Below, piece after piece: positions 56,527-64,000 of a DNA stretch of 64,000 nucleotides. The position numbers were made by a program, and so were the translations under genes. The notes below the pieces were generated by a model. That model had not been told where the DNA came from. It saw only the letters and a program-made list of their open reading frames with translations, and searched no databases. How positions within the stretch are numbered: position 1 is the first letter of the stretch; each line of letters starts with the position of its first letter. The stretch comes from Sophora flavescens (taxonomy: Eukaryota > Streptophyta > Magnoliopsida > Fabales > Fabaceae). Location: NCBI GenBank assembly GCA_030762895.1, contig CM061063.1, positions 214,070,667-214,134,666 on the forward strand. Reading direction: 5' to 3'.

Positions 56527-57684
56527 TTAAAAAGATAAAGGTTTAGAAAAACTCATGAAGGCGGTTCCACCGGGATCCCACTGCCTGTGATACAGCGGCC
56601 AAGGAATGCTCAAAGTGCAATATGATCCTCCCAAATCCCATGGCATGCAACATAAGTATGAAAGTGAGCGCTTGACAATCATGGTGACCTCGCCAAGTGC
56701 GGCGGACTTCTCACTCCCTCTTGGGTCAAAGATGACCTCCTTGTCAACAAAGTCTTCCCAATAAAAATGGGGTTCAACCTCTTGGACTGGCCATAGTGCC
56801 TTCATAGTTAAAGACTCAAATTCCAATTTCTCAGGCAGAGGCTTGAACTCCATCGTTGGCTGCTTCACAGTGGGAGGTGGCAAACAAGTAGAGAGGATCA
56901 CTGGTGCTGCCTTGGCTTCTGCACAATCTTCACTCACTGCGTCACCAAATCCATCACCTTCCAAATATGCAGAAATCTCAGCACAAACCACGCAAGTATT
57001 TTTCCCATCACAATCAACGCATGCATAGGAATTGATAGAATCATCTAATTCCAAAAGTCCTTCATCGGCCTCAAGCATGGTGAAGTAGATGTCCTCCTGA
57101 TCCTCATTTTCTATACTTATTGGCTGAACAGGGCCCTCAACCTCATGTATCTCATGTTCCATATAGACGTTTTGCTCCTCATACCCTGAAAAGGATGAAA
57201 TTTCAACACAAAGTTCATCAATAACAGTATTCTTGACATCATTATCAAAATTATGCTCAAAATAAGTATTGTCAAGAATATCTATTTGTGAATCTGAATG
57301 ATCTTCAAGGAGATGTTGTGATTGCAGTGTAGTCAAGGCGGAGGCAATGTGACCAATTTGAGTGGCCAAATCCTGAAGACTTGCTTCTGTCCTCTGTTGG
57401 AATTCAAGAGTGTGTTCTGCCATTTGTTGAACCAATTCCTCCAGACTAGGTTGGACTGGTGTGGGGTCAGGCTGATATTGATGCTGGCTTATTGTCAATT
57501 GATGCACCAAAGAAGCCAACTCATCCAAGCTGCCATGTTCTCCACCATGTTGGCTAGAATAGTCATTCACTCCAACCATGCCAAAACCACTACTAAACTC
57601 ATAACCACCGGTAAAGTCAAGATAATATATACATGATGGCTCATAATCAACATTAGGTATATAATTTTGCATATAATTATCCAT
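56527..57684 (-). CDS. 385-residue gag-derived protein, unit 2
   Basis: Same length and layout as the frame at 52721-53878: N-terminal MDNYMQNYIPNVDYEPSCIY, coiled coil at about residues 80-120, spaced Cys motifs near residues 225-245 (ACVDCDGKNTCVVCAEI), conserved end FDPRGSEKSAALGEV. The differences I could see are single substitutions (for example Tyr for His in QNVYMEH, Asp for His in LLELDDS, Ser for Phe in EFESLTM, Pro for Ser in FDPRGSE). It is the unit next to the LTR with the intact TATA box, so it is the one more likely to be transcribed. No protease or polymerase. Confidence 0.75.
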   Translation of the reverse strand: MDNYMQNYIPNVDYEPSCIYYLDFTGGYEFSSGFGMVGVNDYSSQHGGEHGSLDELASLVHQLTISQHQYQPDPTPVQPSLEELVQQMAEHTLEFQQRTEASLQDLATQIGHIASALTTLQSQHLLEDHSDSQIDILDNTYFEHNFDNDVKNTVIDELCVEISSFSGYEEQNVYMEHEIHEVEGPVQPISIENEDQEDIYFTMLEADEGLLELDDSINSYACVDCDGKNTCVVCAEISAYLEGDGFGDAVSEDCAEAKAAPVILSTCLPPPTVKQPTMEFKPLPEKLEFESLTMKALWPVQEVEPHFYWEDFVDKEVIFDPRGSEKSAALGEVTMIVKRSLSYLCCMPWDLGGSYCTLSIPWPLYHRQWDPGGTAFMSFSKPLSF

Positions 57685-57835
57685 GGGAAGTATTAAGATT
57701 CATCACCACGACAATCACAATGTGCAATACCATCCATATGATATAAACATATAAGCTCAAGACACTCACATATAAGCTCCAAACGACAAAATAAAAAAAA
57801 GTTTGATTCCTAATATGGCTAATAAAAATCAAAGG

Positions 57836-57853
57836 TCCCCGGCAACGACGCCA
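57836..57853 (-). other. Primer-binding site, unit 2
   Basis: On the - strand TGGCGTCGTTGCCGGGGA, five bases inside LTR 3; one base from the TGGCGCCGTTGCCGGGGA pattern. Confidence 0.8.
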
Positions 57854-57858
57854 ATTTT

Positions 57859-59164
57859 TGATCCGCTGTCGTACACGGGTCAAAAAGAACGAGTGATTAA
57901 AAAACTGTAGTTAGGTCACGACAACTCGAGTATCGTATCTCAAGGACTCTTGGATTGTTATTAACCTACGAATCAATTTGGGGGGGGGGGGGGGGGGGTT
58001 AGATTCAGTGAGAGAAGAATTGATTAAGAAAAAGTGCAGTTAAGTGATTATGAATAAGTTGAAACGATTAATCTGCTGTTTCGGTTTCCCAACTATCATC
58101 GATTCACATAAATTCCATGCCCTAAGAGGATTCTAATCCCTTTCCGATTGTAGCGGCAATTAAACAAGCGCAATTGACACTACGAGATATATGTTCCTTT
58201 TTCCGAATTAAGCAAACGGATTGAAGCGCTCGTGAATTAAGCAAACACGATCAACACACGCGAATTAAGCAAACACGATCAAGGTATAGGAACATAGAAT
58301 CATCGGAATAAACCAATACTTATTCTATACAACTTGAATTAAGCAAACAAGGCATACAACATAATATTGAAAGAGACAAGCAAAGCAAATTGATCGGGAA
58401 TTATGGAACCTCAAGTGTCGGCGGAAACCGATTACAACAGACTAATCCCTGGTGATTAGTTCTCCATCAAAAACATGATACAAACCCTTGGAATAGACTA
58501 AAAATAGTGAAAATTCTTTTTGATTTGTGTCTGCCCTGGTTCCTTTTATAAATCAGGATTGGCGTCACGGCCGTGATGGCCATCACGGCCAGGCCGTGAC
58601 GTATTCTGCCAAGGGCACACATTCAAATTCTAGTCTATCACGGCCGTGATGCCAATCACGGCCAGGCCGTGATGCTTTCTGACTTTGGGTGCTGATCTGT
58701 CACGGTCGTGACCTCCACCACGGATTGGCCGTGATCAATTCTGTTCTTCAAGGTTCTCTCATCACGCCCGTGATGGGTATCACGACTGGGCCGTGATGCT
58801 TTCTGACTTTCAGGGTCTTCTCATCACGCCCGTGATCCTCATCAAGGCTGGGCCGTGATGCTCTCTGATCTTCATGGGTAGTTCATCACGGCCGTGACCA
58901 GTGTCACGACCTGGCCGTGATGGCTTCTGCTTTAAGAGTCCTTCCCTTTTTGCTCTTCTTATTGACCTGAAAACATGAAATAGCAGTGAATGCTTTATTT
59001 GACTCAAAATTAACTAAAATGTCCTAAAACTACTTAAGAAACTCAAAATGTTGCTTGAGGACAATTAAATCCAAATTCGTGCGAAAGCGAGATTAAACTC
59101 GATTAATTAGTGCAAAAGCCATGGTCTTACTAGTTATAAAACTAGTCGAGCCAGAGGCTTATCA
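57859..59164 (-). repeat. LTR 3 (5' LTR) of the tandem array, with longer palindrome array
   Basis: 1306 bp, about 156 bp longer than LTRs 1 and 2. The extra length is in the palindrome array (58564-58924), which has additional TCACGG(C/T)CGTGA units. A 19-base G run lies at 57980-57998. This is the LTR from which the element would be transcribed. Confidence 0.92.
58544..58924 (-). promoter_or_regulatory. Intact TATA box and palindrome array in LTR 3
   Basis: On the - strand the TATA box ATTTATAAAAG (58544-58554) is directly preceded by the array. The array includes TCACGGCCGTGA at 58565-58576, overlapping a 22-bp perfect palindrome at 58569-58590. LTRs 1 and 2 have G in place of the second A of TATAAAA here. 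Confidence 0.8.
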
Positions 59165-60156
59165 GTTGTACTCTAACATGAAGGATCATGACTTTATTCA
59201 TCGTGCTACAGCCATATCAGAGTTATGTAGAGAGCTTTTTGTACTTTACCGAATACACTTCTCTTTTCGTGTAAGGACCAGAGATACTAGGGAATAAAGC
59301 ACGTTGGAAGCATTATTTAACTGGTCTTTGGTTCTGATTATCCAAGGTTGCTTGAGAGAGTAACTTCTGACCTTTCTTGATAATCGTGAAACTGAGTAGG
59401 AGAGAAGGCTTCAAGTCTATTTCTGGTTCTTGAAATACGATTCTGATAATCCTTATAGAATCGCGTTTATAAGATAAGTGCTTCCATCTTGAAAATATCC
59501 GCGTCTATCTAGCCATTTGAGTTTTCATCCGGGCTAGTGGACGAGCTCCCTATTAAGGACTCATCAAGTCCAAAGACAGGTGTGGACGAGGGCCTCTTGC
59601 ACTTTAGTGGACGAGAGCCTCTGTTACTCTAGTGGACGAGAGCCTCTTGCCACGTCATTGGACCATTCTAAATGGACGAGCTCCAAATGCCACATCATTG
59701 GACGGACCATTCTGATACCTCAATGGACGAGCTCCATCTGCCACGTCATTGGACTAGCAAATCCGATACCTTAATGGATGGGCTCCAAATGCCACGTCAT
59801 TGGACGAGCCATTCTGATACTTTAATGGATGAGCTATTCTGATACTTTAATGGACGGGCTCCAAATGCCACGTCAGTAGACGCTGGCTTTCATCACTTTA
59901 GTGGACGCAAGTTAAGATCTCTTGCGTTTTGGGCGTGCGCTTCAAACATTTGCGATGGACGTGAGCTTCAATCTTCAAACATTTGCGATGGACGTGAGCT
60001 TCAATCACTACAGTGTTGGACGGATGATTCTATTACTTAATATGTACACTCGATGGATAGGTTAGCAACCAATATGAAGGTTAATTAAATCATTAACCAA
60101 TTTAGTTCTCATCAAAACTTAGGGAAATGCACATCAGACATTTTAGAGACTTAACA
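59165..60156 (-). repeat. 5' LTR of the Sirevirus-like element, U3-side part
   Basis: Continues the LTR after the nested array and ends GAGACTTAACA before the CTTAT duplication. It carries the same TGGACGAGCTCC / TGACGTGGC array (about 59545-59885), but about 95 bp shorter than in the other LTR, so the array has changed length since insertion. Confidence 0.9.
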
Positions 60157-60161
60157 CTTAT

Positions 60162-61443
60162 TGCCTCGAGAAACTTGAGCCTTCTTTTTCTTGATATCAA
60201 GAGGTTGTTCATCTTCATCCTCTTCCTCGACAGCGGCAGCAAGCTCTTCCTTTTTATATTTCAAAGCATGTGGAAGAGGTTGAGCTGAAATGATAAAAGT
60301 TAGTTTTGGTAATAAAAATAACAATAAAAGAAAACAAATGGTAAAGTACCTATTTGGTATTTATTCATATCTCGGATGGCTTGACGATAGGAATCATGCC
60401 ATTCGCCAATCTTCTTGGTGAAGGTAACCTCTTTAGTATAGTTTTCAAAAAGATTTGTTTGATTGAACCATCTATCCAAATATAAGAAGTTACCTGCATG
60501 AGTTGGTTTACCAGGGAACTCGTCGGCCAAACCAAAACGAGCACAAGGAAGAGGAACATGGTCAATTTTACCCTTTACACCTTTATCCCGTTGTGCTTGT
60601 GTCCATTTGGCCACGGACTCTTCCACAACTCGAATGTAGGATGACGGATAGCGATGATCCTGTTTCATCTTGTAAGATTTTTCAAATTTACGGATGTCCT
60701 CGACGTGTTATTTTAAAGTTTTAGTACCTGAATCTGTTCCCTGCACAGAAACAACCTTGTCAAGACAAGTTCTGAGGGGTGGAAGCAGATTCTCAAAGTA
60801 TTTGGACCACCAATTGAAAAGTCCAAAGTGACTGCCAGAATAGGGGTGAAAGAGGATAGTTGGAAATATTTCTTATGAGCATTGTTGATCTGAATGAAAG
60901 TGTCGACATCTTCAGAGTTTTCAATGAAATAGCAAGTGCTGGGGTCATCTTTATCAATCTGGTAGGGAGATGGAATGGCCTGGCACAGGCCAAATTGTCG
61001 AGCAACGCAATTTGGGAGGTGAGTGTAGACTTATGTGTCAAATGAATCAAGGATGCCCATAAAAAGAGCTGACCGACAGAGGAAGTGGGACCATATAGAA
61101 ATGTTTTCCTCCTTAGCAACAGGATCGGAAGAATCGAGTGGTCTTGTAAATCATTCAGGTCCATGTTGGCGGTCGATAAAGGGTGAAAACTTGACATTGG
61201 AACAGTAAAAGGTAATATTGTAGAAACAAGATAAAAAGTGAATGAAAGACTTTTGCTCATCATTATGAGGATGGGGGAAAGCATGATGGCACAACTTTAT
61301 GCCAATACGCCACTTGGGGGCAGAAGTTGGGAAATTGATCATTTGTTGGGGTTCAAAAATGGCATTTAGCCATAGTTGCATCAGCCGGGTGAGGCCACCC
61401 GGATTAGACTTGACTGATTGACCTCTAACGTTGTCAACCATAT
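60162..61443 (-). pseudogene. 5' part of the antisense gene: plant mobile domain (PMD) protein
   Basis: On the - strand from 61441, one frame gives about 235 residues with only two stops. It contains GGLTRLMQLWLNAIF near the start and later CVARQFGLCQAIPSPYQID, the signature of the plant mobile domain found in transposon-linked and MAIL1-type proteins. After a one-base shift near 60710 the frame continues (SSYIRVVEESVAKWTQ and onward) to a 65-nt GT..AG intron at 60285-60349, then KKEELAAAVEEEDEDEQPLD. The in-frame stops are TGA after HGPE and TAA after SFDT. The N-terminus is cut at 61443 by unrelated sequence. That the protein acts in the element's cycle is not shown; it may be a captured host-type gene. 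Confidence 0.7.
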
Positions 61444-62376
61444 GTGTAACACCCCCTTGGGCATTACTATACTAACACGTGCGGAAATAAATTAAAAATA
61501 ATTTTGCTGGGTGCTTTCGAAAAAATTTGATTTATTTGGAGTCAAAAAATCTGGGTGCAAAACAATTTCCTTTGAATAGGGTAGTATGTCTCAATAGTAA
61601 AAATAAAACATATTATTCACAACAGAATTTTAAACCATGTAAAGGTTTTCAAAATACCTACACAAACTTTCTCAAATCATACTATCCCAAAGAAATCCTA
61701 AGCTGGTCGCTCTACAAGACACTCACTGATAGAACCTCCTGATCATCCCTATGATCGCACACCTCTTTCTGCAATCCAGACTTAAGTCTCCAACTGACTT
61801 AAGGAACTCTTCTGCAATATCTGCATTCGTGTACTAAGGTACGATAGCAAAGACAGAATAACCTGTATATGCAAGGGTGAGTTCCAATATATGGATTTTA
61901 TAATGACAACCACATGTACGACTCTCAATTACCACTTAATCATAAATATTAAAGACAACAATATATTTAAATATATCTCAAAGGGTTTCATACCCGTCAG
62001 TCGTAACTGCTTTAAAAACCATGACACTTCAATATTCATCAACTAACTTTAAGACCTACTCTCCGGAGCTCCAACCAACCAATAGATGAGCTGATCAGGC
62101 TCTCAGTGCCAAATAAGGCAGAATATAAACATTGCCAGATATGGCAAGTGTCAAATAATTTGGCCTGTCAAGATTCCGAGTTCCAACTATTTAAGTACAT
62201 AACTCGGTAGGATACGAGCTCCAACCATCATCGTAAGTAGTTCACAAGAACATCCAACGATAGTCGTAATTAACTCGGCCTATAAAATATGAGTAATATC
62301 CGAGCTCCCGAAATAGTCGTAATTAGCCCGGCCTTTCCTAGACCCCCATTCATTTCACCAAAAGGTGAAATGTACC

Positions 62377-63875
62377 TGATACGATCTCGGCAAGTGTACC
62401 GGGTCGTTGCAAGTAATAAATCGGTAAGAACCGGATATCGTCCTCAGGGATCGGTTGCCAATTACCAATTCACAAACTCAACAACTATCTAGACTAAACT
62501 ATGGTATGAAGTAAGATCAAAACATAAAGTAAAGAAATAAAACAAGTAAAATATTTTTGGTCTTTTGGATATTTAATCAAACACTTGGAAGGCAACAGAA
62601 ATGTGGTCAAGATTGTCAGGGTTAGACTACACTAATCCTCCCTTAATTGCAATGAAATGGTTACTAACACAAGTCCTAATTCAATGATGACAATCAAGTC
62701 TTTTTGAAATACCCAAACCCTAATGTCTTAGGTGGAGTGAGCCTAAAACCCCAAATTAAACCCTAATGTCTTAGGTGGATTAATCTGAGAACTTTGCATT
62801 AAGAGTCAAGACTTATAAGATTGCAAGCACCCCAAGACCTATGTCTAGGTTCATGAACTACTTGTCATTTGATTCATGAGCATGCCTTAATATCAATCTG
62901 TCAATTGTCTATCAAAGCAACATATCATTCCTAGGATGATCAAACCAAGGAAAGCATTAAGCATAGAATCAAATACTCATAAAGAAATGGAAACTTGCAT
63001 TGAAACCAAATCAAATACAAACAAGTTCAGAAAAGCTACACCTAACCCCAACAACAAGGGGATTTAACTACTCATGATAAATGACAATACAAAAGAGAAG
63101 GAGAGAAGAGATGAAGAACACTCATAGAAGAATCCTCCAATCTTCTTCCATTCCCAGAGCAAGGAAAACATCCCTTTTTAGGGTTGGAACCCTCTTCCAG
63201 CCGTCTGGCCTCCCAGTGCAGATCCTCCAAAAAGCCCCCTTTGCAAAAGTCTGATGTTCTATTTATAGATGAGTGAATTATGGACCTAAAAAGTGCGCGT
63301 CACGACCGTGATGGCCGTCACGGCCTGGCCGTGACGGATTCTGCCAAGGGCGCGTATTCAAATTCTGGTCTGTCACGGCCGTGATGCTTATCACGGGCAG
63401 GCCGTGATGCTTATCACGGGCAGGCCGTGATGCTTATCACGGGCAGACCGTGATCAATTGTCCATAGGAGTTGGCCTGTCACGGCCGTGACCTCCATCAC
63501 GGCTAAGCCGTGATGCTCTCTGTTCTTCAAGGTCCTTCTCATCACGCCCGTGATGGACATCACGGCTGGGCCGTGATGACTTCTGATCTTCCCATTATGC
63601 TGATCACGACCGTGATCACTGTCACGGCTAGGGCGTGATGGCTTATGTTTTATTGTCCTTCCCTTTGCCCTTCCTTCCCTTTTTAACCTGAAATTATAAG
63701 ATAGCAGTAAATGCTTTATTTGACTCAAAATTAGCTAAAATATCCTAAAAACTACTTAAGAGACTCAAAGTGTTGCTTGAGGGCAATTAAATCCAATTTG
63801 GGCGAAAACAAGATATAATCAGCACAAAACCACGGTTTTTCTAGTTATAAAACTAGATGAGCCAGAGGCTTATCA
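62377..63875 (-). mobile_element. Mosaic solo LTR (Athila-like)
   Basis: 1499 bp flanked by an exact 5-bp duplication GTACC (62372-62376, 63876-63880), with no internal region. The left two thirds resemble the LTR at 25639 (TGATACGATCTCGGCAAG, GGATATCGTCCTCAGGGATC, CCCTAATGTCTTAGGTGG). The right part, beyond the palindrome array, resembles the LTRs at 50277 and 40890 instead (AATGCTTTATTTGACTC, GAGCCAGAGGCTTATCA). On the - strand a TATA box, CTATAAATAG (63259-63268), adjoins the array. Confidence 0.88.
63299..63641 (-). promoter_or_regulatory. Palindrome array in the mosaic solo LTR
   Basis: Units include TCACGACCGTGATGGCC, TCACGGCCGTGATGC and TCACGGCCGTGACC, and a tandem triplet of GATGCTTATCACGGGCAG (about 63384-63440). 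It lies immediately upstream of the TATA box on the - strand, and the switch in LTR ancestry falls within or at the edge of this array. Confidence 0.8.
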
Positions 63876-64000
63876 GTACCTCATAACATGGATACCTACC
63901 AAGGTACCATGCATAAAACCTTTAGGTACATTTGCCATAGAAAAATGCAAAATGCATGTAAAACGTTTTGTTCTCGCTGTTTTTCTTTGTGTTCATTCTT

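Larger units (their letters stand above)
50277..59164 (-). mobile_element. Tandem array LTR-internal-LTR-internal-LTR of a non-autonomous Athila-like element
   Basis: 8888 bp flanked by one 5-bp duplication GTTGT (50272-50276, 59165-59169). Inside are three LTRs (50277-51426, 54054-55203, 57859-59164) and two internal regions (51427-54053, 55204-57858). All are in the same orientation (- strand). Both internal regions hold the same 385-codon frame. A single pair of duplications means one insertion site. The doubling is best explained by unequal crossing over between LTRs or by insertion of a tandem copy. Confidence 0.9.
20240..60156 (-). mobile_element. Sirevirus-like Ty1/copia retrotransposon with three internal insertions
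   Basis: It is flanked by the 5-bp duplication CTTAT (20235-20239, 60157-60161). Both ends follow the TG...CA rule (TGAAATAGACAAC ... GAGACTTAACA). The element lies on the - strand: 3' LTR at 20240-22121, polypurine tract next to it, pol at 22556-25638, gag at 46310-49406, primer site at 49464-49475, and 5' LTR from 49478. Long LTRs, repeated polypurine tracts and the gag type point to the Sirevirus lineage. Without its insertions the element would be about 9 kb. Later insertions are at 25639-46309, 47269-48645 and 50277-59164. Confidence 0.9.
9273..61443 (+). mobile_element. Tat-lineage Ty3/gypsy retrotransposon, split by a nested copia element; 3' end not in window
   Basis: This is the outermost element of the stack. 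Order on the + strand: 5' LTR, primer site, gag, protease, RT, RNase H, second RNase H, integrase, spacer, then an antisense gene. The second, archaeal-type RNase H places it in the Tat lineage (Tat/Ogre relatives), where extra antisense reading frames between pol and the 3' LTR are known. It is interrupted by the copia element at 20240-60156. No second copy of its LTR is seen. At 61444 an unrelated sequence starts, so the 3' LTR is either further on or lost. That the antisense gene belongs to this element is an inference from position and shared sequence style (many TCGA-containing codons). Confidence 0.65.
61444..64000. mobile_element. Start of an unidentified LTR-type sequence (TGTAACACCCCC)
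   Basis: At 61444 the antisense gene stops abruptly and TGTAACACCCCCTTGGGC begins. Many plant LTRs, especially of chromovirus gypsy elements, start this way. The sequence continues past the solo LTR at 62377-63875 and beyond the window. It has no recognisable gene. A repeated AG(C/T)TCCAACCA/CTCGG theme is visible at about 62050-62340. Strand and lineage are uncertain. Confidence 0.45.

Noticed and set aside
61444..62371. 3' LTR of the Tat element
   Set aside because: It begins TGTAACACCCCC and shows no similarity to the 5' LTR at 9273-9988 (TGTTGGGGCC), so it belongs to something else.

Overview
The window is nuclear DNA from a flowering plant, probably a dicot and possibly a legume. The reasons are one spliced, low-copy gene with a plant-type product, AT-rich spacers full of small inverted-repeat elements, and about 55 kb of nested LTR retrotransposons of families typical of plants (Tat/Ogre-like and Athila-like Ty3/gypsy, Sirevirus-like Ty1/copia). 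No bacterial, organellar, rRNA or tRNA gene was seen. The species cannot be named from the sequence alone.

Positions 1-9272 are the gene-bearing end. They hold several small DNA transposons with target-site duplications (TSDs) that can be read directly, two SINEs, and one host gene. That gene is a nuclear gene for mitochondrial ribosomal protein bS21 (coding region 5468-5794), with a 5'UTR intron and a probable 3'UTR intron. A decayed copia gag fragment lies at 8825-9272.

From 9273 to at least 61443 the window is one nested stack, readable from TSDs. Level 1 is a + strand Tat-lineage gypsy element: LTR 9273-9988, gag, protease, RT, two RNase H domains, and an integrase with a deleted core. 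It is followed by an antisense, intron-containing gene for a plant-mobile-domain protein, now split between 18666-20239 and 60162-61443. Level 2 is a Sirevirus-like copia element on the - strand, 20240-60156 (TSD CTTAT), inserted in that antisense gene. Level 3 comprises three insertions in the copia element: an Athila-like gypsy (25639-46309), a solo LTR (47269-48645, TSD TAGGT), and a tandem three-LTR array of a short non-autonomous element (50277-59164, TSD GTTGT). Level 4 comprises two insertions in the Athila-like element: a 5'-truncated copia (28485-33667) and a second non-autonomous element (40890-46207, TSD CGTTC).

Beyond 61443 an unrelated sequence starting TGTAACACCCCC begins. It is interrupted by another solo LTR (62377-63875, TSD GTACC).

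The most striking feature is shared across the Athila-like LTRs. Each carries, just upstream of its TATA box, a GC-rich array of palindromes built on TCACGGCCGTGA, or CTCGCGAG in one family. The arrays differ in length between LTRs of the same element, and one solo LTR switches from one family to another at the array. The second is the multi-exon antisense gene carried downstream of the Tat pol. The non-autonomous elements at 40890-46207 and 50277-59164 keep tRNA-primer sites, LTRs and a gag-derived reading frame but no polymerase, so they would depend on an Athila-like partner for copying.
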